DNA of 64,000 nucleotides from Rhynchopus sp. YZ270_cl-10 (Eukaryota; Euglenozoa; Diplonemea; Diplonemida; Diplonemidae): positions 310,001 through 374,000 of the forward strand of contig OZ037929.1 of the NCBI GenBank assembly GCA_964035575.1, in the 5' to 3' direction. Shown piece by piece: positions 20,906 through 30,985 of this stretch; the first letter of the stretch is position 1, and each line of letters opens with the position of its first letter. The notes below the pieces were generated by a model. That model saw only the letters and a program-made list of their open reading frames with translations, was not told the DNA's origin and did no database searches. The translations under genes were made by a program, and so were the position numbers.

Positions 20906-21200
20906 CGTCGGAATGGCGATTGTAAGAAAAGTTTTAAAAAAAAGGGGGACAAAAAAAGTTTCTGTGTTTGTCTTGTACTTTGTCACTCGAGTTACCATAT
21001 TTTCTCCAAACGGCAATACATAGGAAGGGTGAGTGTTCCGTACATGAGTTGTTCCGTGCCGTAAGAGAAAAATGGAGGCGGTTCACAACCAAAAAAAATA
21101 AAGCACACAACCTCTTCATATCCACTCTGATTTTGCACGATAGTTCCAACAAACCAAAGGAAATACAATAAAAAAACGCCCTCATGCTAAAAATTCTACT

Positions 21201-21250
21201 TAAAATACAAAAAAAGCCCCTCTCGTGAACAGTGTAGCTTTGGATGACCT
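21201..21250. repeat. Small element family C, copy 1
   Basis: AAAATACAAAAAAAGCCCCT then CTCGTGAACAGTGTAGCTTT and GGATGACC. Copies are at 34387 (intronic), 59407 and 59958. Confidence 0.55.
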
Positions 21251-21439
21251 TTTGCGGCATGGGTTCGCCCCAACCATGCAGAGTCTTTCTATCCATCGTG
21301 ATTTTACATTTTTGGTGTTCCCGAAAGGGCCCATATTGACATGTCCTTGACATGTCGTTGACATGTCCCCGACAGCAGATCGGTAACACCAATTTTACAC
21401 AAATTTACTTTAGTTTTTTTTTTTTTTTGTCTCTTTTTA

Positions 21440-21885
21440 CTGGGGGGGGCCGAATAAACGAGGTAATTCGAATAAAGCACGTACGTCGAATAAAGCACGC
21501 ATTTGAAAAATGGGATTTTTGCTTTTTTTTGCGTCGAATAAAGCACGTACGTGCTTTATTCGACTTTTTGAACTTTTCCTGTGTTGTGACAAGGTAGTTC
21601 GTATTTTGTGAAAATTTAAGTCGCTGAAATTTTGTCCATTTTTCCGAATATGCCCCACCACAAGCCGGGATTGGCTCGGAAATGCAGCAAAATCACCTCT
21701 TGGGCGAAAAAAAATCGAAAAAAAAATTGCGACTGGAAAAACTTTCCAAAAAGTTCAAAAAGGCGAATAAAGCACGTACGTGCTTTATTCGCCTTTTCGA
21801 ACTTTTTTTTTTTTTTTAAACCTCAGGATCTGAAGTGTAGGGACGCCTAATAAAACACGTACGTGCTTTATTCGACCCCCCCCAG
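21440..21885. mobile_element. 446-bp MITE, copy 1 (CTGGGGGGG...CGAATAAA ends)
   Basis: The ends are CTGGGGGGGGCCGAATAAAC and a complement ending TTATTCGACCCCCCCCAG. TA flanks both sides (21438-21439 and 21886-21887), as for Tc1/mariner-type insertion. Perfect inner palindromes AATAAAGCACGTACGTGC occur three times. It is the same length and orientation as the copy at 38672-39117 and differs at roughly a dozen sites. No ORF. Confidence 0.8.
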
Positions 21886-22590
21886 TAAGAATTTCCTTCA
21901 AAAGCATTGCTCCCCTTCTAGGCGCTCCCCTCCCACATATGCCAGGTCGAAAGGTATTCATCCTGAGGTGCGGACTCAAGCATTTGCACTGCCGGGGAGA
22001 CTGCGTGCCCTGCTCGCGGTGCTGCGGTCGCAGGCTGCTGTGGGCTGTTCAACGGCGACATGCAGGGAGCAGATTCGCACGTCGATGCCGTACTGTTTGG
22101 CGAAGTACCACGTCCCATATGCAAACTCAAAAACGACCCAAGCATAGGCGCAACGTCACCCATAATGTGTACTGTGTTGTGTGTAACAAAACTGGAAAGG
22201 AGGGGAAGGTGAAAAAGAGGAAAAAGGTGGTCAATGAGAGGAGAGACAGAGTTGTGCATCATGAGGACCGAGAAGCTCAATAAAAGCCGAAAAGGCGGTA
22301 ACCACGTGGGTTTTGAATCCCAAGGGCTTTGCACAGGCGGTGAAGCTTGTTGAGCAATGTGCGCAAGGCGGAGGCCCGTTCTCTAATGTTCGAGGTACAT
22401 ACAAAAATTACACTTTATTTTTGGAGTTAGCCACACCATGTTATCTGAGTTTAAGCTAGTCTGATAAAGGGTGGGGAGGGATAATTGTAGTGGGGGATAA
22501 CTGTAGAATGGCGGATAAAATAAAAAATATCGCCAGTTTGTTCTTCTCAAAAAATGGGGGATAGTTGTAGTGCAGGGGATTATATAGTGG
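21886..22590. other. Intergenic, with one GC-rich patch
   Basis: Apart from the candidate exon at 21976-22147, I see repeated GGGGGATAATTGTAG-type units near 22470-22570 and nothing else. Confidence 0.4.
21976..22147 (-). CDS. Candidate exon or gene relic, unknown
   Basis: A GC-rich patch in AT-rich surroundings reads on the minus strand as an open frame ending in TGA, including FEFAYGTWYFAKQYG and RICSLHVAVEQP. Composition and aromatic content look coding, unlike the neighbouring DNA. There is no start codon or clear splice signal and no family is recognised. It may be the last exon of a lost gene. Confidence 0.28.
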
Positions 22591-22631
22591 GGTAAAACTC
22601 GGTCAGCCTGACCGAGTTTACAGCAAGCCTT

Positions 22632-23122
22632 AACTAAAACTCGGTCAGTGAGGTGATCCAGTCTCACGCTTTTTCACACATTTTCACTTGGTTTCACACA
22701 TTTTCACACATTTTCACATGGTTTCACACATTTTCACTTGGTTTCACACATTTTCACATGGTTTCACGGTGTGAAAAAGTGTGTACGAAAGTGAAAAAAA
22801 AACTGCTTCACGCACTCTGAGTGGATTCCTCCAGAAAAAAAACTTGGTGTTTTCACATGGTTTCACATGTTTTCACTTGGTTTCACACATTTTCACTTGG
22901 TTTCACACATTTTCACATGGTTTCACGGTGTGAAAAAGTGTGTACGAAAGTGAAAAAAAAACTGCTTCACGCACTCTGAGTGGATTCCTCCAGAAAAAAA
23001 ACTTGGTGTTTTCACATGGTTTCACATGTTTTCACTTGTTTTCACACATTTTCACCTTGTTTTCACACGTTTTCACGGTGTGAAAACGTGTGGAAAAGTG
23101 TGCGCTGGATCACCTCAGTCAG
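22632..23122. repeat. Palindromic minisatellite element (TTTTCACAC units)
   Basis: The ends GTCAGTGAGGTGATCCAG and its near complement enclose dozens of TTTTCACAYRTTTTCAC units. A ~159-bp block (TTCACGGTGTGAAAAAGTGT... to TCCTCCAGAAAAAAAACTTG) is duplicated head to tail at about 22755 and 22914. The palindrome AACTCGGTCAGCCTGACCGA precedes it. No ORF. Confidence 0.6.
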
Positions 23123-23170
23123 GCCAAATAAAAAAAAAAAAAAATGATAAATCTTGGGGGGAAAAATAAC

Positions 23171-23205
23171 GGGTGGGGGATAATTGTTTTATCCCCCACC
23201 CCCCT
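23171..23205. repeat. Palindrome GGGTGGGGGATAA...
   Basis: GGGTGGGGGATAATTG followed by TTTTATCCCCCACCC forms a near-perfect hairpin. Confidence 0.5.
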
Positions 23206-23768
23206 TTAAAGAAAGAAACGAAATCAGAAAAAGAATTTTCCGTTGATCACACCTGATTTTTGTGGAGTGTGTAGGGACAAAAATCAAAAACGTTTCTGTC
23301 TGGATAAGTTGTGTCGTGTTTACATCGCTCACACCAAAAAAATCGGGCACAACTCAGATATGTTTTCATTTCCTCCCCTACAATCTTGTAAGGTAGTTGT
23401 CTCAAAAAAAACCCCCTTTACAAAGAACAGACCATGCAGGGTCAGATATCTTGGAAGAGGAAGGGGAAGCTCAAGGCAAGATAGTGAGGGGCTACCGAAC
23501 GTCACCAAAACGCACAAACAGTCACAATAATTCGAGGCGAAGAATAAATGTGATAATACACTCGTGTGAAGGTTTGTGATTCTTTGTGTGAATCGGTGGT
23601 GAATATTTCGTGAATGTTCCTGAAAAAAAACGACAAAAATAATGTTTTTCTGAATGTTGTTAGGACGAGGAGAATAAAAAAATTCCAATAAAAGCTCCTC
23701 CGTCGGTTGTCTTTAAGTTAAGAAAAAGTCAGTCAGAAAAAACAAGCCATCCAAACACCACCACACCC
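23206..23768. other. 3' flank of ferritin-family copy 1
   Basis: Only the last ~60 bases (GAAAAAGTCAGTCAGAAAAA and what follows) match the 3' flanks of the other copies. The larger conserved 3' block is absent here. No gene seen. Confidence 0.4.
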
Positions 23769-25094
23769 TCACTGCAGTGCCTGCACAAGGGAACGCATGG
23801 CAACACGGGCGTGCTCCCTCCCGCACTCAGGCAGACGCAACACCTGAGCCTCCAGACGCTCCTCCAGCATGTCCTCCTGGCCCAAGACCCAGAGGCCAAG
23901 CAGCTCCACCACCTGCTCCTTCACACCTCCAAGTGCCCCGACCAGCCACGTCCCACCAACGCCCATGTCGTTCCCACAGGCCACGTGTGCAGACGGCGTC
24001 TCAAGTGGTGCAGCCCTTGCCACGTACTCCTGCAGGTGCTCCGCAACAAGGCTCTGCTGCACCTTCCCAGACGCAACAAGCCACCGCACCGTGCTCCACG
24101 CCAGGGCGGCGTGGCGTGCCTCCTCCGCCACAACTGCGTCCAGTGCACGTGTCATGGGCGACGCTGTGTCGTTCGCACAGCAGCCACGCTTCAGCGCAGC
24201 CTGCAGGGCCGCACCCGTCTCACCCACACCGCCCTCGTCAAACGTGCTCAGGGCAACCGCCACAGGGTCGTTCTTGATCGCAATGCTGTGTGCAGGGAAG
24301 GGTGCCACCACATACTCAGCATCGTCTCCACAGCCCGTGCCCAGCCACTGCGCCACCACAAGACACATCTCTGCATGGCCCACCTCCTGCATCGCTGCCA
24401 TGTGCACCGCTGTCAGCAGACGCAGCGGCGCCCCGACACCCACAAGCTCAAGCGACACTCTTGCAAACGACGCCACTGCGGCATGCTCGTCCTTTGCAGC
24501 GTCACGCCACTCCGACGCAGCACGTCTCCGTTCACTGCATGTGTGCGGGCCGGGGTACGTCTGTTCTGGGTGGCTTCCAGCGTCACACTTCTCAAGCTCA
24601 CTTGTCAGGGCAACCCCTGAGGACATGTAAGGTCTGCCAAGATAACCATGATGAATTAGCCCTGTTTTTATGTAACACGTTTCTTTCGTCTGTGGCTCCC
24701 CACTCATATCGTATAGGGACGCGTTGAAGACATGGTTGTAGCCGCCTGTACAGTTCCATCGTCCCATCCACGTATCTCTGTCACTATGTGGGAATACGTC
24801 CTGCAGTGTGCAGTTTACGGCGGTGTCGTAAATGTGCTCCCCGTTCCGTTGCACCACCTTCTCGAGCGTATTCACAGCATTGAGTTGCGACTGCTCCGTC
24901 ACATTAGAGCCGCAGAATTCGGCTCTCAGGTGTGTCCATACAGTCTTAATATGCCCAGGGTACGGGAGGTAATGGTGTCTGTTTGGCACCGTGAGCACCA
25001 CCAACACCACAAAGCACACCACAGACAGAACGCAGAAGCGGCCACTCGTCTTCGTCTGCATCACCTCTGCAGGGGCAGCAGTGTTGCTTGACAT
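23769..25094 (-). CDS. Membrane-anchored ferritin-like protein, copy 1 (long)
   Basis: Predicted at 441 residues. The N-terminus is shorter than in other members: it lacks the RTCDGEEVEM segment and the lysines after the membrane segment (FCVLSVVCFVVLVVLTVP, about 20-37). The variable ectodomain (about 40-155) keeps four cysteines and N-x-T/S sites at GSNVT, WNCT and FNAS. The C-terminal ~290 residues, from LGRPYMSSGVALT onward, are almost identical to the three other long copies, with the diiron motifs DEH, QEVGH, VGET and EEARH. Function is unknown. It is predicted to be a type II surface protein with an external metal-binding domain. Its 3' flank has lost most of the conserved block. Confidence 0.72.
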   Translation of the reverse strand: MSSNTAAPAEVMQTKTSGRFCVLSVVCFVVLVVLTVPNRHHYLPYPGHIKTVWTHLRAEFCGSNVTEQSQLNAVNTLEKVVQRNGEHIYDTAVNCTLQDVFPHSDRDTWMGRWNCTGGYNHVFNASLYDMSGEPQTKETCYIKTGLIHHGYLGRPYMSSGVALTSELEKCDAGSHPEQTYPGPHTCSERRRAASEWRDAAKDEHAAVASFARVSLELVGVGAPLRLLTAVHMAAMQEVGHAEMCLVVAQWLGTGCGDDAEYVVAPFPAHSIAIKNDPVAVALSTFDEGGVGETGAALQAALKRGCCANDTASPMTRALDAVVAEEARHAALAWSTVRWLVASGKVQQSLVAEHLQEYVARAAPLETPSAHVACGNDMGVGGTWLVGALGGVKEQVVELLGLWVLGQEDMLEERLEAQVLRLPECGREHARVAMRSLVQALQ

Positions 25095-25539
25095 CGTGGG
25101 TGCAGTGTACCACAGTTCTGTGTTGCATGTAAAAGATGAGCAGGGTTTTGCTGGGTCACAGAGTGAGTCGTGTCAGTCGCGGACGTCCGCACAAACGTTC
25201 CGAAGACACGTGTCCAAAGTAGAAGTACACCACATATGGGTTCCTCCTGGTCTGTCTTGGTCGCTGTTTCATGCTGAGTGCAAACACCCTTCATATGCAC
25301 CCGAGCCAGGCTGAATGCATACCTCGGCTTAGGTAGTTCCCTTAGTCTGACCCAAACAGAATACAGACAAGGCGGAGCTGTTGGGCTCGAGACCCAGGAA
25401 CGGGTTCACGATCTCTTCGATGTGCTGCAGCAACCCTTTCGCTTCCCTTGCCGTGTAGCACGGCCTCAACCCTGGCGGTACTGCACGGATGTCACTTCGC
25501 AGACGGGGTGTGCGCATCGGAGATTGTGTGTAGCATGTG
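25095..25539. other. 5' flank of ferritin-family copy 1
   Basis: 25120-25312 matches the conserved upstream block of the family (GAGTCGTGTCAGTCGCGGAC, then TTGGGTTCCTCCTGG-like sequence). No separate gene. Confidence 0.45.
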
Positions 25540-26250
25540 CACTAAGACTTTGCAACGTGCAGATGAGGAGAACTGAGAAGCGCGATAAACCCAAAGTCAG
25601 TGACTACTTGGGAGTGATTTGGTAAGTAGTGAAGTCTGTGAGGGCACGTCGAGAATAAATATCGACAGAACGAAAGAACGAATGCTTGTTCAAAAACAAA
25701 ACTACCTCACTCACGATTGTCTAGTTAACATTGCAAAGGAAGAGATAGGCTTCAAATAGTGCTGTCGTGCAAGGCAAAGGGTCACCTAACAAAAATAACA
25801 CTTGACCGGCATTCTGCGTAACACATGCAACCCTCTTAAGAGGGCCTTTTGCATTATGAAACACGAACATTTTTACGGTCGCGATAATCCACATTAAACA
25901 GAAATGAACTGTGTTGAACCAGTGAACGCTCTTGTTGCAAGAGCAGTTTTCCAACTGGCGTGAAGATACGGAAGCCTCGTGTGCCTTCCGATGGTGAACC
26001 TTGCACACGGAAGTGCGAAAGGAAGCACGTTTTCTACGCACCTCATGTTCTCATGTCTTGGGTAAAAGGCTTTGTCAAGCTCTCAAAGATTATGCAAGAT
26101 GTGTGTTTTGTTTTGTTTCGTGTTCTGAAAAACGTATCGGTAATTAAGACGCTGCCAAAATAAGTTATGCAAATAAAGGGTTGAGAAACACAAGAAAAAG
26201 TCAGCCACAAAAAACAAGCCATCCAAACACCACCACACCCTCACTGCAGT
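25540..26250 (-). repeat. Conserved 3' block of the ferritin family, full length
   Basis: About 700 bases shared with 41036-41685 and 45540-46255, and in part with 27118-27590 and 47880-48185. On the plus strand it includes the palindrome CCCTCTTAAGAGGG, the hairpin GCTCTTG-TTG-CAAGAGC and a TTTTGTTTTGTTTCGTG tract. It always lies 3' of a family member, so it is probably untranslated region plus intergenic spacer carried along with each duplication. Confidence 0.7.
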
Positions 26251-26252
26251 GC

Positions 26253-26789
26253 CTACACATTATAAGGGGAAGGGGTTAGCTTTCCCCAATAGAAACACGT
26301 TTGGTTCGTCTCTGGTTCCCAGCCTTCTTCATCCCTGAGGGTCGCGTTGACGACACCTGTGTAGGTGCCTGTGCAGTCCCATTCTCCGATCCACTGATAG
26401 TCTCTCCAATCTGGGAATATGTCCTGCAGTGTGCAGTTAATGGCGGTGTCCTTATTGTACTTAACCCCTTTGTTGTGCAAATCATAGAGCGCGATTACTA
26501 GGCTGTAGCGTGACGTCACCGTGATATTAGTCTCGCAGTGCCCAGTCAGGTGGTACGTGTTTGCTGGAGGGTAGACTACCCAAGGAGACAGGAAGTAGAA
26601 CGGCATGGCGTCATCGCCCTCCTTGTTCTTCACCGCAATCACCACCGCAGGCACCGTGACCACCACCAACGCCACAAAGCACACCACAGCCAGAACGCAG
26701 AAGTGTCCCCTTGTCTTCGTCTGCATCATCTCGACCTCCTCACCGTCGCATGTCCTCACCTCTGCAGGTGCAGCAGTGTTGCTCGACAT
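26253..26789 (-). CDS. Short ferritin-family member without the ferritin domain, copy 2a
   Basis: Predicted at 178 residues: the usual N-terminus (MSSNTAAPAEVRTCDGEEVE), a membrane segment at about 30-53, then an ectodomain with CETNIT, NCTLQDIFP, WDCTG and NQTC motifs. It ends in a TAG just before the last six codons of the long genes (GGCACTGCAGTGA is retained in the DNA). The ferritin domain has therefore been removed by a deletion from the ectodomain to the very 3' end. The ectodomain is most like that of copy 5, the other short member. The frame also stays open upstream of the chosen Met. Confidence 0.65.
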   Translation of the reverse strand: MSSNTAAPAEVRTCDGEEVEMMQTKTRGHFCVLAVVCFVALVVVTVPAVVIAVKNKEGDDAMPFYFLSPWVVYPPANTYHLTGHCETNITVTSRYSLVIALYDLHNKGVKYNKDTAINCTLQDIFPDWRDYQWIGEWDCTGTYTGVVNATLRDEEGWEPETNQTCFYWGKLTPSPYNV

Positions 26790-27117
26790 CGTGGGGTGCA
26801 GTGTACGAGTGTCACAACGAGGAAAGAAGATGTGTTTGTCGTGGAGATACCTGTTGAGGTGCTGTATATGAAGGACAGTTGTTCTGTGTTGCTTGTGAAA
26901 GATGAGCAGGGTTTTGCTGGGGCACAGAGTGAGTCGTGTCAGTCGCGGACGTCCGCACGAACGTTCCGAAGACACATGTCCAAAGTGGAAGTACACTATA
27001 TTTGGGTTCCTCCTGGTCTGTCTTGGTCGCTGTTTCATGCTGAGTGCAAACACCCTTCATATGTACCCGAGCCAGGGTTAAACATTAGGACGGTCACCTC
27101 CCGCAGGACAAAACAGA

Positions 27118-27590
27118 ATACCTAACGAAATCCGCAAACATAAGAACACTTGACCGGCATTCTGCGTAACACATGCAACCCTCTTAAGAGGGCCTTTTGC
27201 ATTATGAAACTCGAACATTTTTACGGTCGCGATAATCCACGTTGAACAGAAATGAACTGTGTTGAACCAGTGTGAACGCTCTTGTTGCAAGAGCAGTTTT
27301 CCAACTGGCGTGAAGATACGGAAGCCTCGTGTGCCTTCCGATGGTGAACCTTGCACACGGAAGTGCGAAAGGAAGCACGTTTTCTACGCACCTCATGTTC
27401 TCATCTCTTGGGCAAAAGGCTTTGTCAAGCTCTCAAAGATTATGCAAGATGTGTGTTTTGTTTTGTTTCGTGTTCTGAAAAAACGTATCGGTAATGAAGA
27501 CGCTGCCAAAATAATTTATGCAAATAAAGGGTTGAGAAACACAAGAAAAAGTCAGCCAGAAAAAGCAAGTCATCCAAACACCACCACACC
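27118..27590 (-). repeat. Conserved 3' block of the ferritin family, partial
   Basis: Starts at the AACACTTGACCGGCATTCTG part of the block and continues to the gene end. It lacks the leading ~200 bases seen at 25540. Confidence 0.65.
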
Positions 27591-27591
27591 C

Positions 27592-29001
27592 TCACTGCAG
27601 TGCCTGCACAAGGGAACGCATGGCAACACGGGCGTGCTCCCTCCCGCACTCAGGCAGACGCAACACCTGAGCCTCCAGACGCTCCTCCAGCATGTCCTCC
27701 TGGCCCAAGACCCAGAGGCCAAGCAGCTCCACCACCTGCTCCTTCACACCTCCAAGTGCCCCGACCAGCCACGTCCCACCAACGCCCATGTCGTTCCCAC
27801 AGGCCACGTGTGCAGACGGCGTCTCAAGTGGTGCAGCCCTTGCCACGTACTCCTGCAGGTGCTCCGCAACAAGGCTCTGCTGCACCTTCCCAGACGCAAC
27901 AAGCCACCGCACCGTGCTCCACGCCAGGGCGGCGTGGCGTGCCTCCTCCGCCACAACTGCGTCCAGTGCACGTGTCATGGGCGACGCTGTGTCGTTCGCA
28001 CAGCAGCCACGCTTCAGCGCAGCCTGCAGGGCCGCACCCGTCTCACCCACACCGCCCTCGTCAAACGTGCTCAGGGCAACCGCCACAGGGTCGTTCTTGA
28101 TCGCAATGCTGTGTGCAGGGAAGGGTGCCACCACATACTCAGCATCGTCTCCACAGCCCGTGCCCAGCCACTGCGCCACCACAAGACACATCTCTGCATG
28201 GCCCACCTCCTGCATCGCTGCCATGTGCACCGCTGTCAGCAGACGCAGCGGCGCCCCGACACCCACAAGCTCAAGCGACACTCTTGCAAACGACGCCACT
28301 GCGGCATGCTCGTCCTTTGCAGCGTCACGCCACTCCGACGCAGCACGTCTCCGTTCACTGCATGTGTGCGGGCCGGGGTACGTCTGTTCTGGGTGGCTTC
28401 CAGCGTCACACTTCTCAAGCTCACTTGTCAGGGCAACTCCTGAGGATATGTAGGGTCTGCCAACAACAGACACATCCGTAGGTTTTAGCGCTGCTTTCAC
28501 GGAACATGTTTCGTTCGTCTCTGGCTCCCCGTCCATATCGTATAGGGACGCGTTGAAGACATGGTGGTAGTAGCCTGTGCAGTTCCATCGTCCCATCCAC
28601 GTATCTCTGTCACTATGTGGGAATACGTCCTGGAGTGTGCACTGCATGACGGAAGTTGAAACGATCCTCCACCTGTGCCAGCGCCCCTCATTCTCGAGCA
28701 TACTCTGCAGGTTGTTTTGTGACTGCTGCGTCACGTTAGAGCCACAGGACTCGACTCTCAGTTCATGCAACGAAGGAAGCTGATCGTTCCGGTACAACCA
28801 CCAGGGAAAGTAGGGCGTGTCGTCATCGCCCTCCTTGTTCTTCACCGCAATCACCACCGCAGGCACCGTGACCACCACCAACGCCACAAAGCACACCACA
28901 GCCACAACGCAGAAGTGCCCCCTCGTCTTCGTCTGCATCATTTCAACCTCCTCACCGTCGCATGTCCTCACCTCTGCAGGTGCAGCAGTGTTGCTCGACA
29001 T
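27592..29001 (-). CDS. Membrane-anchored ferritin-like protein, copy 2b (long, reference)
   Basis: Predicted at 469 residues. A cytosolic tail (1-29) precedes a signal-anchor helix (about 30-53), followed by KNKEGDD. The ectodomain (about 60-180) has cysteines 86, 121, 141 and 166 and N-glycosylation sites N89, N140, N150 and N163. The ferritin-like domain (about 220-390) has candidate diiron ligands E231 (DEH), E265 with H268 (EVGH), E320 (VGE) and E353 with H356 (EARH). From memory, this SFARVSLE/EVGHAE/EEARHAALAW pattern resembles ferritin-like domains of bacterial hypothetical proteins, notably from myxobacteria. A helical C-terminal tail (390-469) follows. Substrate and role are unknown. 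Confidence 0.75.
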   Translation of the reverse strand: MSSNTAAPAEVRTCDGEEVEMMQTKTRGHFCVVAVVCFVALVVVTVPAVVIAVKNKEGDDDTPYFPWWLYRNDQLPSLHELRVESCGSNVTQQSQNNLQSMLENEGRWHRWRIVSTSVMQCTLQDVFPHSDRDTWMGRWNCTGYYHHVFNASLYDMDGEPETNETCSVKAALKPTDVSVVGRPYISSGVALTSELEKCDAGSHPEQTYPGPHTCSERRRAASEWRDAAKDEHAAVASFARVSLELVGVGAPLRLLTAVHMAAMQEVGHAEMCLVVAQWLGTGCGDDAEYVVAPFPAHSIAIKNDPVAVALSTFDEGGVGETGAALQAALKRGCCANDTASPMTRALDAVVAEEARHAALAWSTVRWLVASGKVQQSLVAEHLQEYVARAAPLETPSAHVACGNDMGVGGTWLVGALGGVKEQVVELLGLWVLGQEDMLEERLEAQVLRLPECGREHARVAMRSLVQALQ

Positions 29002-29535
29002 CGTGGGGTGCAGTGTACCAGTGTCACAATGAGGAAAGAAGATGTGTTTGTCGTGTAGATACCTGTTGAGGTGCTGTACGTGAAGGACAGTTTTTACAAC
29101 AGATAAGCAGGGAAGCTCGCTTCTCCGTAGGACATGTGTCGAGAGCCAGCACAGTGTCTGCTTGATTGCGTCATTATTAGCGCTGATCGCAGAAAAGCGC
29201 TCACTTATTACAAGAAGTACGACAATTCAGCAGAAAAAACAAAGACCGACCCCTCCGGTCTCTGCGGCATCACTGTCTCAGAAGAAGAAAGCGCAAGAAA
29301 ACGCCCCAAACGTTTTTTGCAACGTGCCAAAGATCAAAAGACAACTCTGCTTTTTTTTTTTTAAACATCTTTTTCCATTGGACACACCAGTGGGGATGGG
29401 GGAAGGATGAGAGGGTTCTAAATGTAGTACAATTTTATTTTTTTTAATCTGGGTGAGCAGGAAGAAATCTGGGTCTATTGTCAGGAACGGATTGTTTTTT
29501 TGTTTTTTTATTTTTATTTTTTTGGTGGAAGTTTT
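29002..29535. other. 5' flank of copy 2b, then unrelated AT-rich DNA
   Basis: The family's conserved upstream sequence stops near 29090. The rest shows no gene. A short plus-strand ORF at 29134-29364 has no support. Confidence 0.4.
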
Positions 29536-29621
29536 CCATGGATGTACAAAGTACTTTTTTCCAGAAAGTAAAAAAAAGTAGAAAAATCCCAGTACTTGAT
29601 ACTTCAAGTACTTCATACTTG

Positions 29622-30518
29622 GACCGCCCGAAATATATTTCGGGCATTTCGGGCGATTTCGGGCGAATTAGGGGCGGATTTCGGGCGATTTTGTGCGCCC
29701 GAAGTCGCCCGAAATCGCCCGAAATGCAGATTTCGGGCGAATTCGGGCGCTTTTTCCGTAGTGAAAACCGACTAGGTAGGGTTCTACTCATTTTCGCAAA
29801 AAAACTTTTTATATTTGGAAATATTTGATGTCAAATCTGTCAAAATAAGGAAGAATCGAAAACTTTTGTACACCTGAGTGCACTTTGGAGGCCCGTGAGA
29901 ATCACCACCAAATTACGGGTTTTCTGACTATCATTTGCTTATTCCCGCCCAAAACACACTATGAACCGGGTTTTCACTATTTTTTCGTATTTCAGGGTGA
30001 ATTTTTGTGAATTTTCGGGTCACAGGGTGGTTCTGACCCATTCTCGGGGTGTTTCGGGCCTGTAGTTGCTCGGGAGATGCCCAAAAACGTGAAAAATCGC
30101 CTTTTTGCGTTTTTAGTAGTATTTTAGTGTAAATTGTTAGGGAAATCGGTTTTATACGTGGCTGCTAACAGAGCTACACTCATATAAGTTGGGTTCTACA
30201 AGGAATTTTTGCTCAATTTTTTTTTCTTTGAAAAAAATTTGTGCCAATCTTTCAAATAAAGCGTTAGATTTTTACACTGGTGGCATGCTTCCCAGCACAC
30301 ATAAGATACTGGTTATGCGCCCGAATTCGCCCGAATCTGCCCGAAATCGCCCGAATTCGCCCGAAATGTGCCCGAATTCGCCCGAAATGCGCCCGAATTC
30401 GCCCGAATTACGTATAAATTCCCTTTTAAACGCCCGAAATATATTTCGGGCACATTTCGGGCGCTCGGGATCCGCGCCCGAAAAATCCGCCCGAAATATA
30501 TTTCGGGCGGTCCAAGTA
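29622..30518. mobile_element. Element with TTCGGGCG-rich inverted ends
   Basis: The ends ACTTGGACCGCCCGAAATAT and its complement each carry many CGCCCGAAAT units (29626-29750 and 30315-30510). The interior near 30000-30090 (GACCCATTCTCGGGGTGTTT, GTTGCTCGGGAGATG) is related to the arms of the foldback at 2760-3960. It lies inside the CAAGTACTTG cluster. No ORF of note. Confidence 0.65.
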
Positions 30519-30519
30519 T

Positions 30520-30960
30520 CATGGATGTCCAAAGTACTTGAAGTACTTTTTTCGGATTTTTTATGGTACTTGAAGTACTTGACCCCCCTTTTTTTTCCTC
30601 TCAAAATGACAGTCAAGTACTTGAAGATTGATCAAGTACTTGACAGAAATCAAGTACTTGATACCCTATTTTTTTTTTCTCGTACTTTTTTACTTTTTTA
30701 CCCTCTGGCAGAGTCTGTCAAGTACTTGTTTTCGCAAAAAAACGTCAAGTACTTGATCAAGTACCCACTTTTTTTTGTACTTGATCAAGTACTTGACGTT
30801 TTTTTTGTGAAAAAAGTACTTGACAGAGGGAGAACAAGTAAAAAAGTACTAGAAAAAAAAATAGGGTGTCAAGTACTTGAAGTATCAAGTATTGGATTTT
30901 TTGGGGGATCAAGTACTTGATATACTTCAAGTACTTTGGACATCCATGAAGTATGGTACT
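30520..30960. repeat. Palindrome of CAAGTACTTG units
   Basis: Inverted arms begin ATGGATGTCCAAAGTACTTG and end with its complement near 30955. The centre, near 30770, is TACTTGATCAAGTA. Confidence 0.6.
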
Positions 30961-30985
30961 TGACCCGTTTTTTTTTTTTTTTTTA

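Larger units (their letters stand above)
19541..21439. other. AT-rich intergenic region with small elements
   Basis: No gene. Small families C and D and an 89-bp MITE are listed separately. GTTCCGTACCGTAA-like motifs recur near 20135 and 21020-21065. Confidence 0.4.

Noticed and set aside
22290-22325. tRNA T-arm-like GTGGGTTTTGAATCCCAAGG
   Set aside because: No acceptor, D or anticodon arms can be built around it.
23777-24630. Long plus-strand ORFs opposite the ferritin domains (also at 27600, 41625 and 46196)
   Set aside because: They mirror the GC-rich antisense of a real coding region, have low-complexity Pro/Thr/Ser composition, and are conserved only because the minus-strand gene is.
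26813-27053. In-frame upstream extension of ferritin-family genes
   Set aside because: The frame is open in four copies, but these copies are nearly identical there, so openness is not independent evidence. The sequence lacks a signal or domain and the shared Met precedes the anchor.
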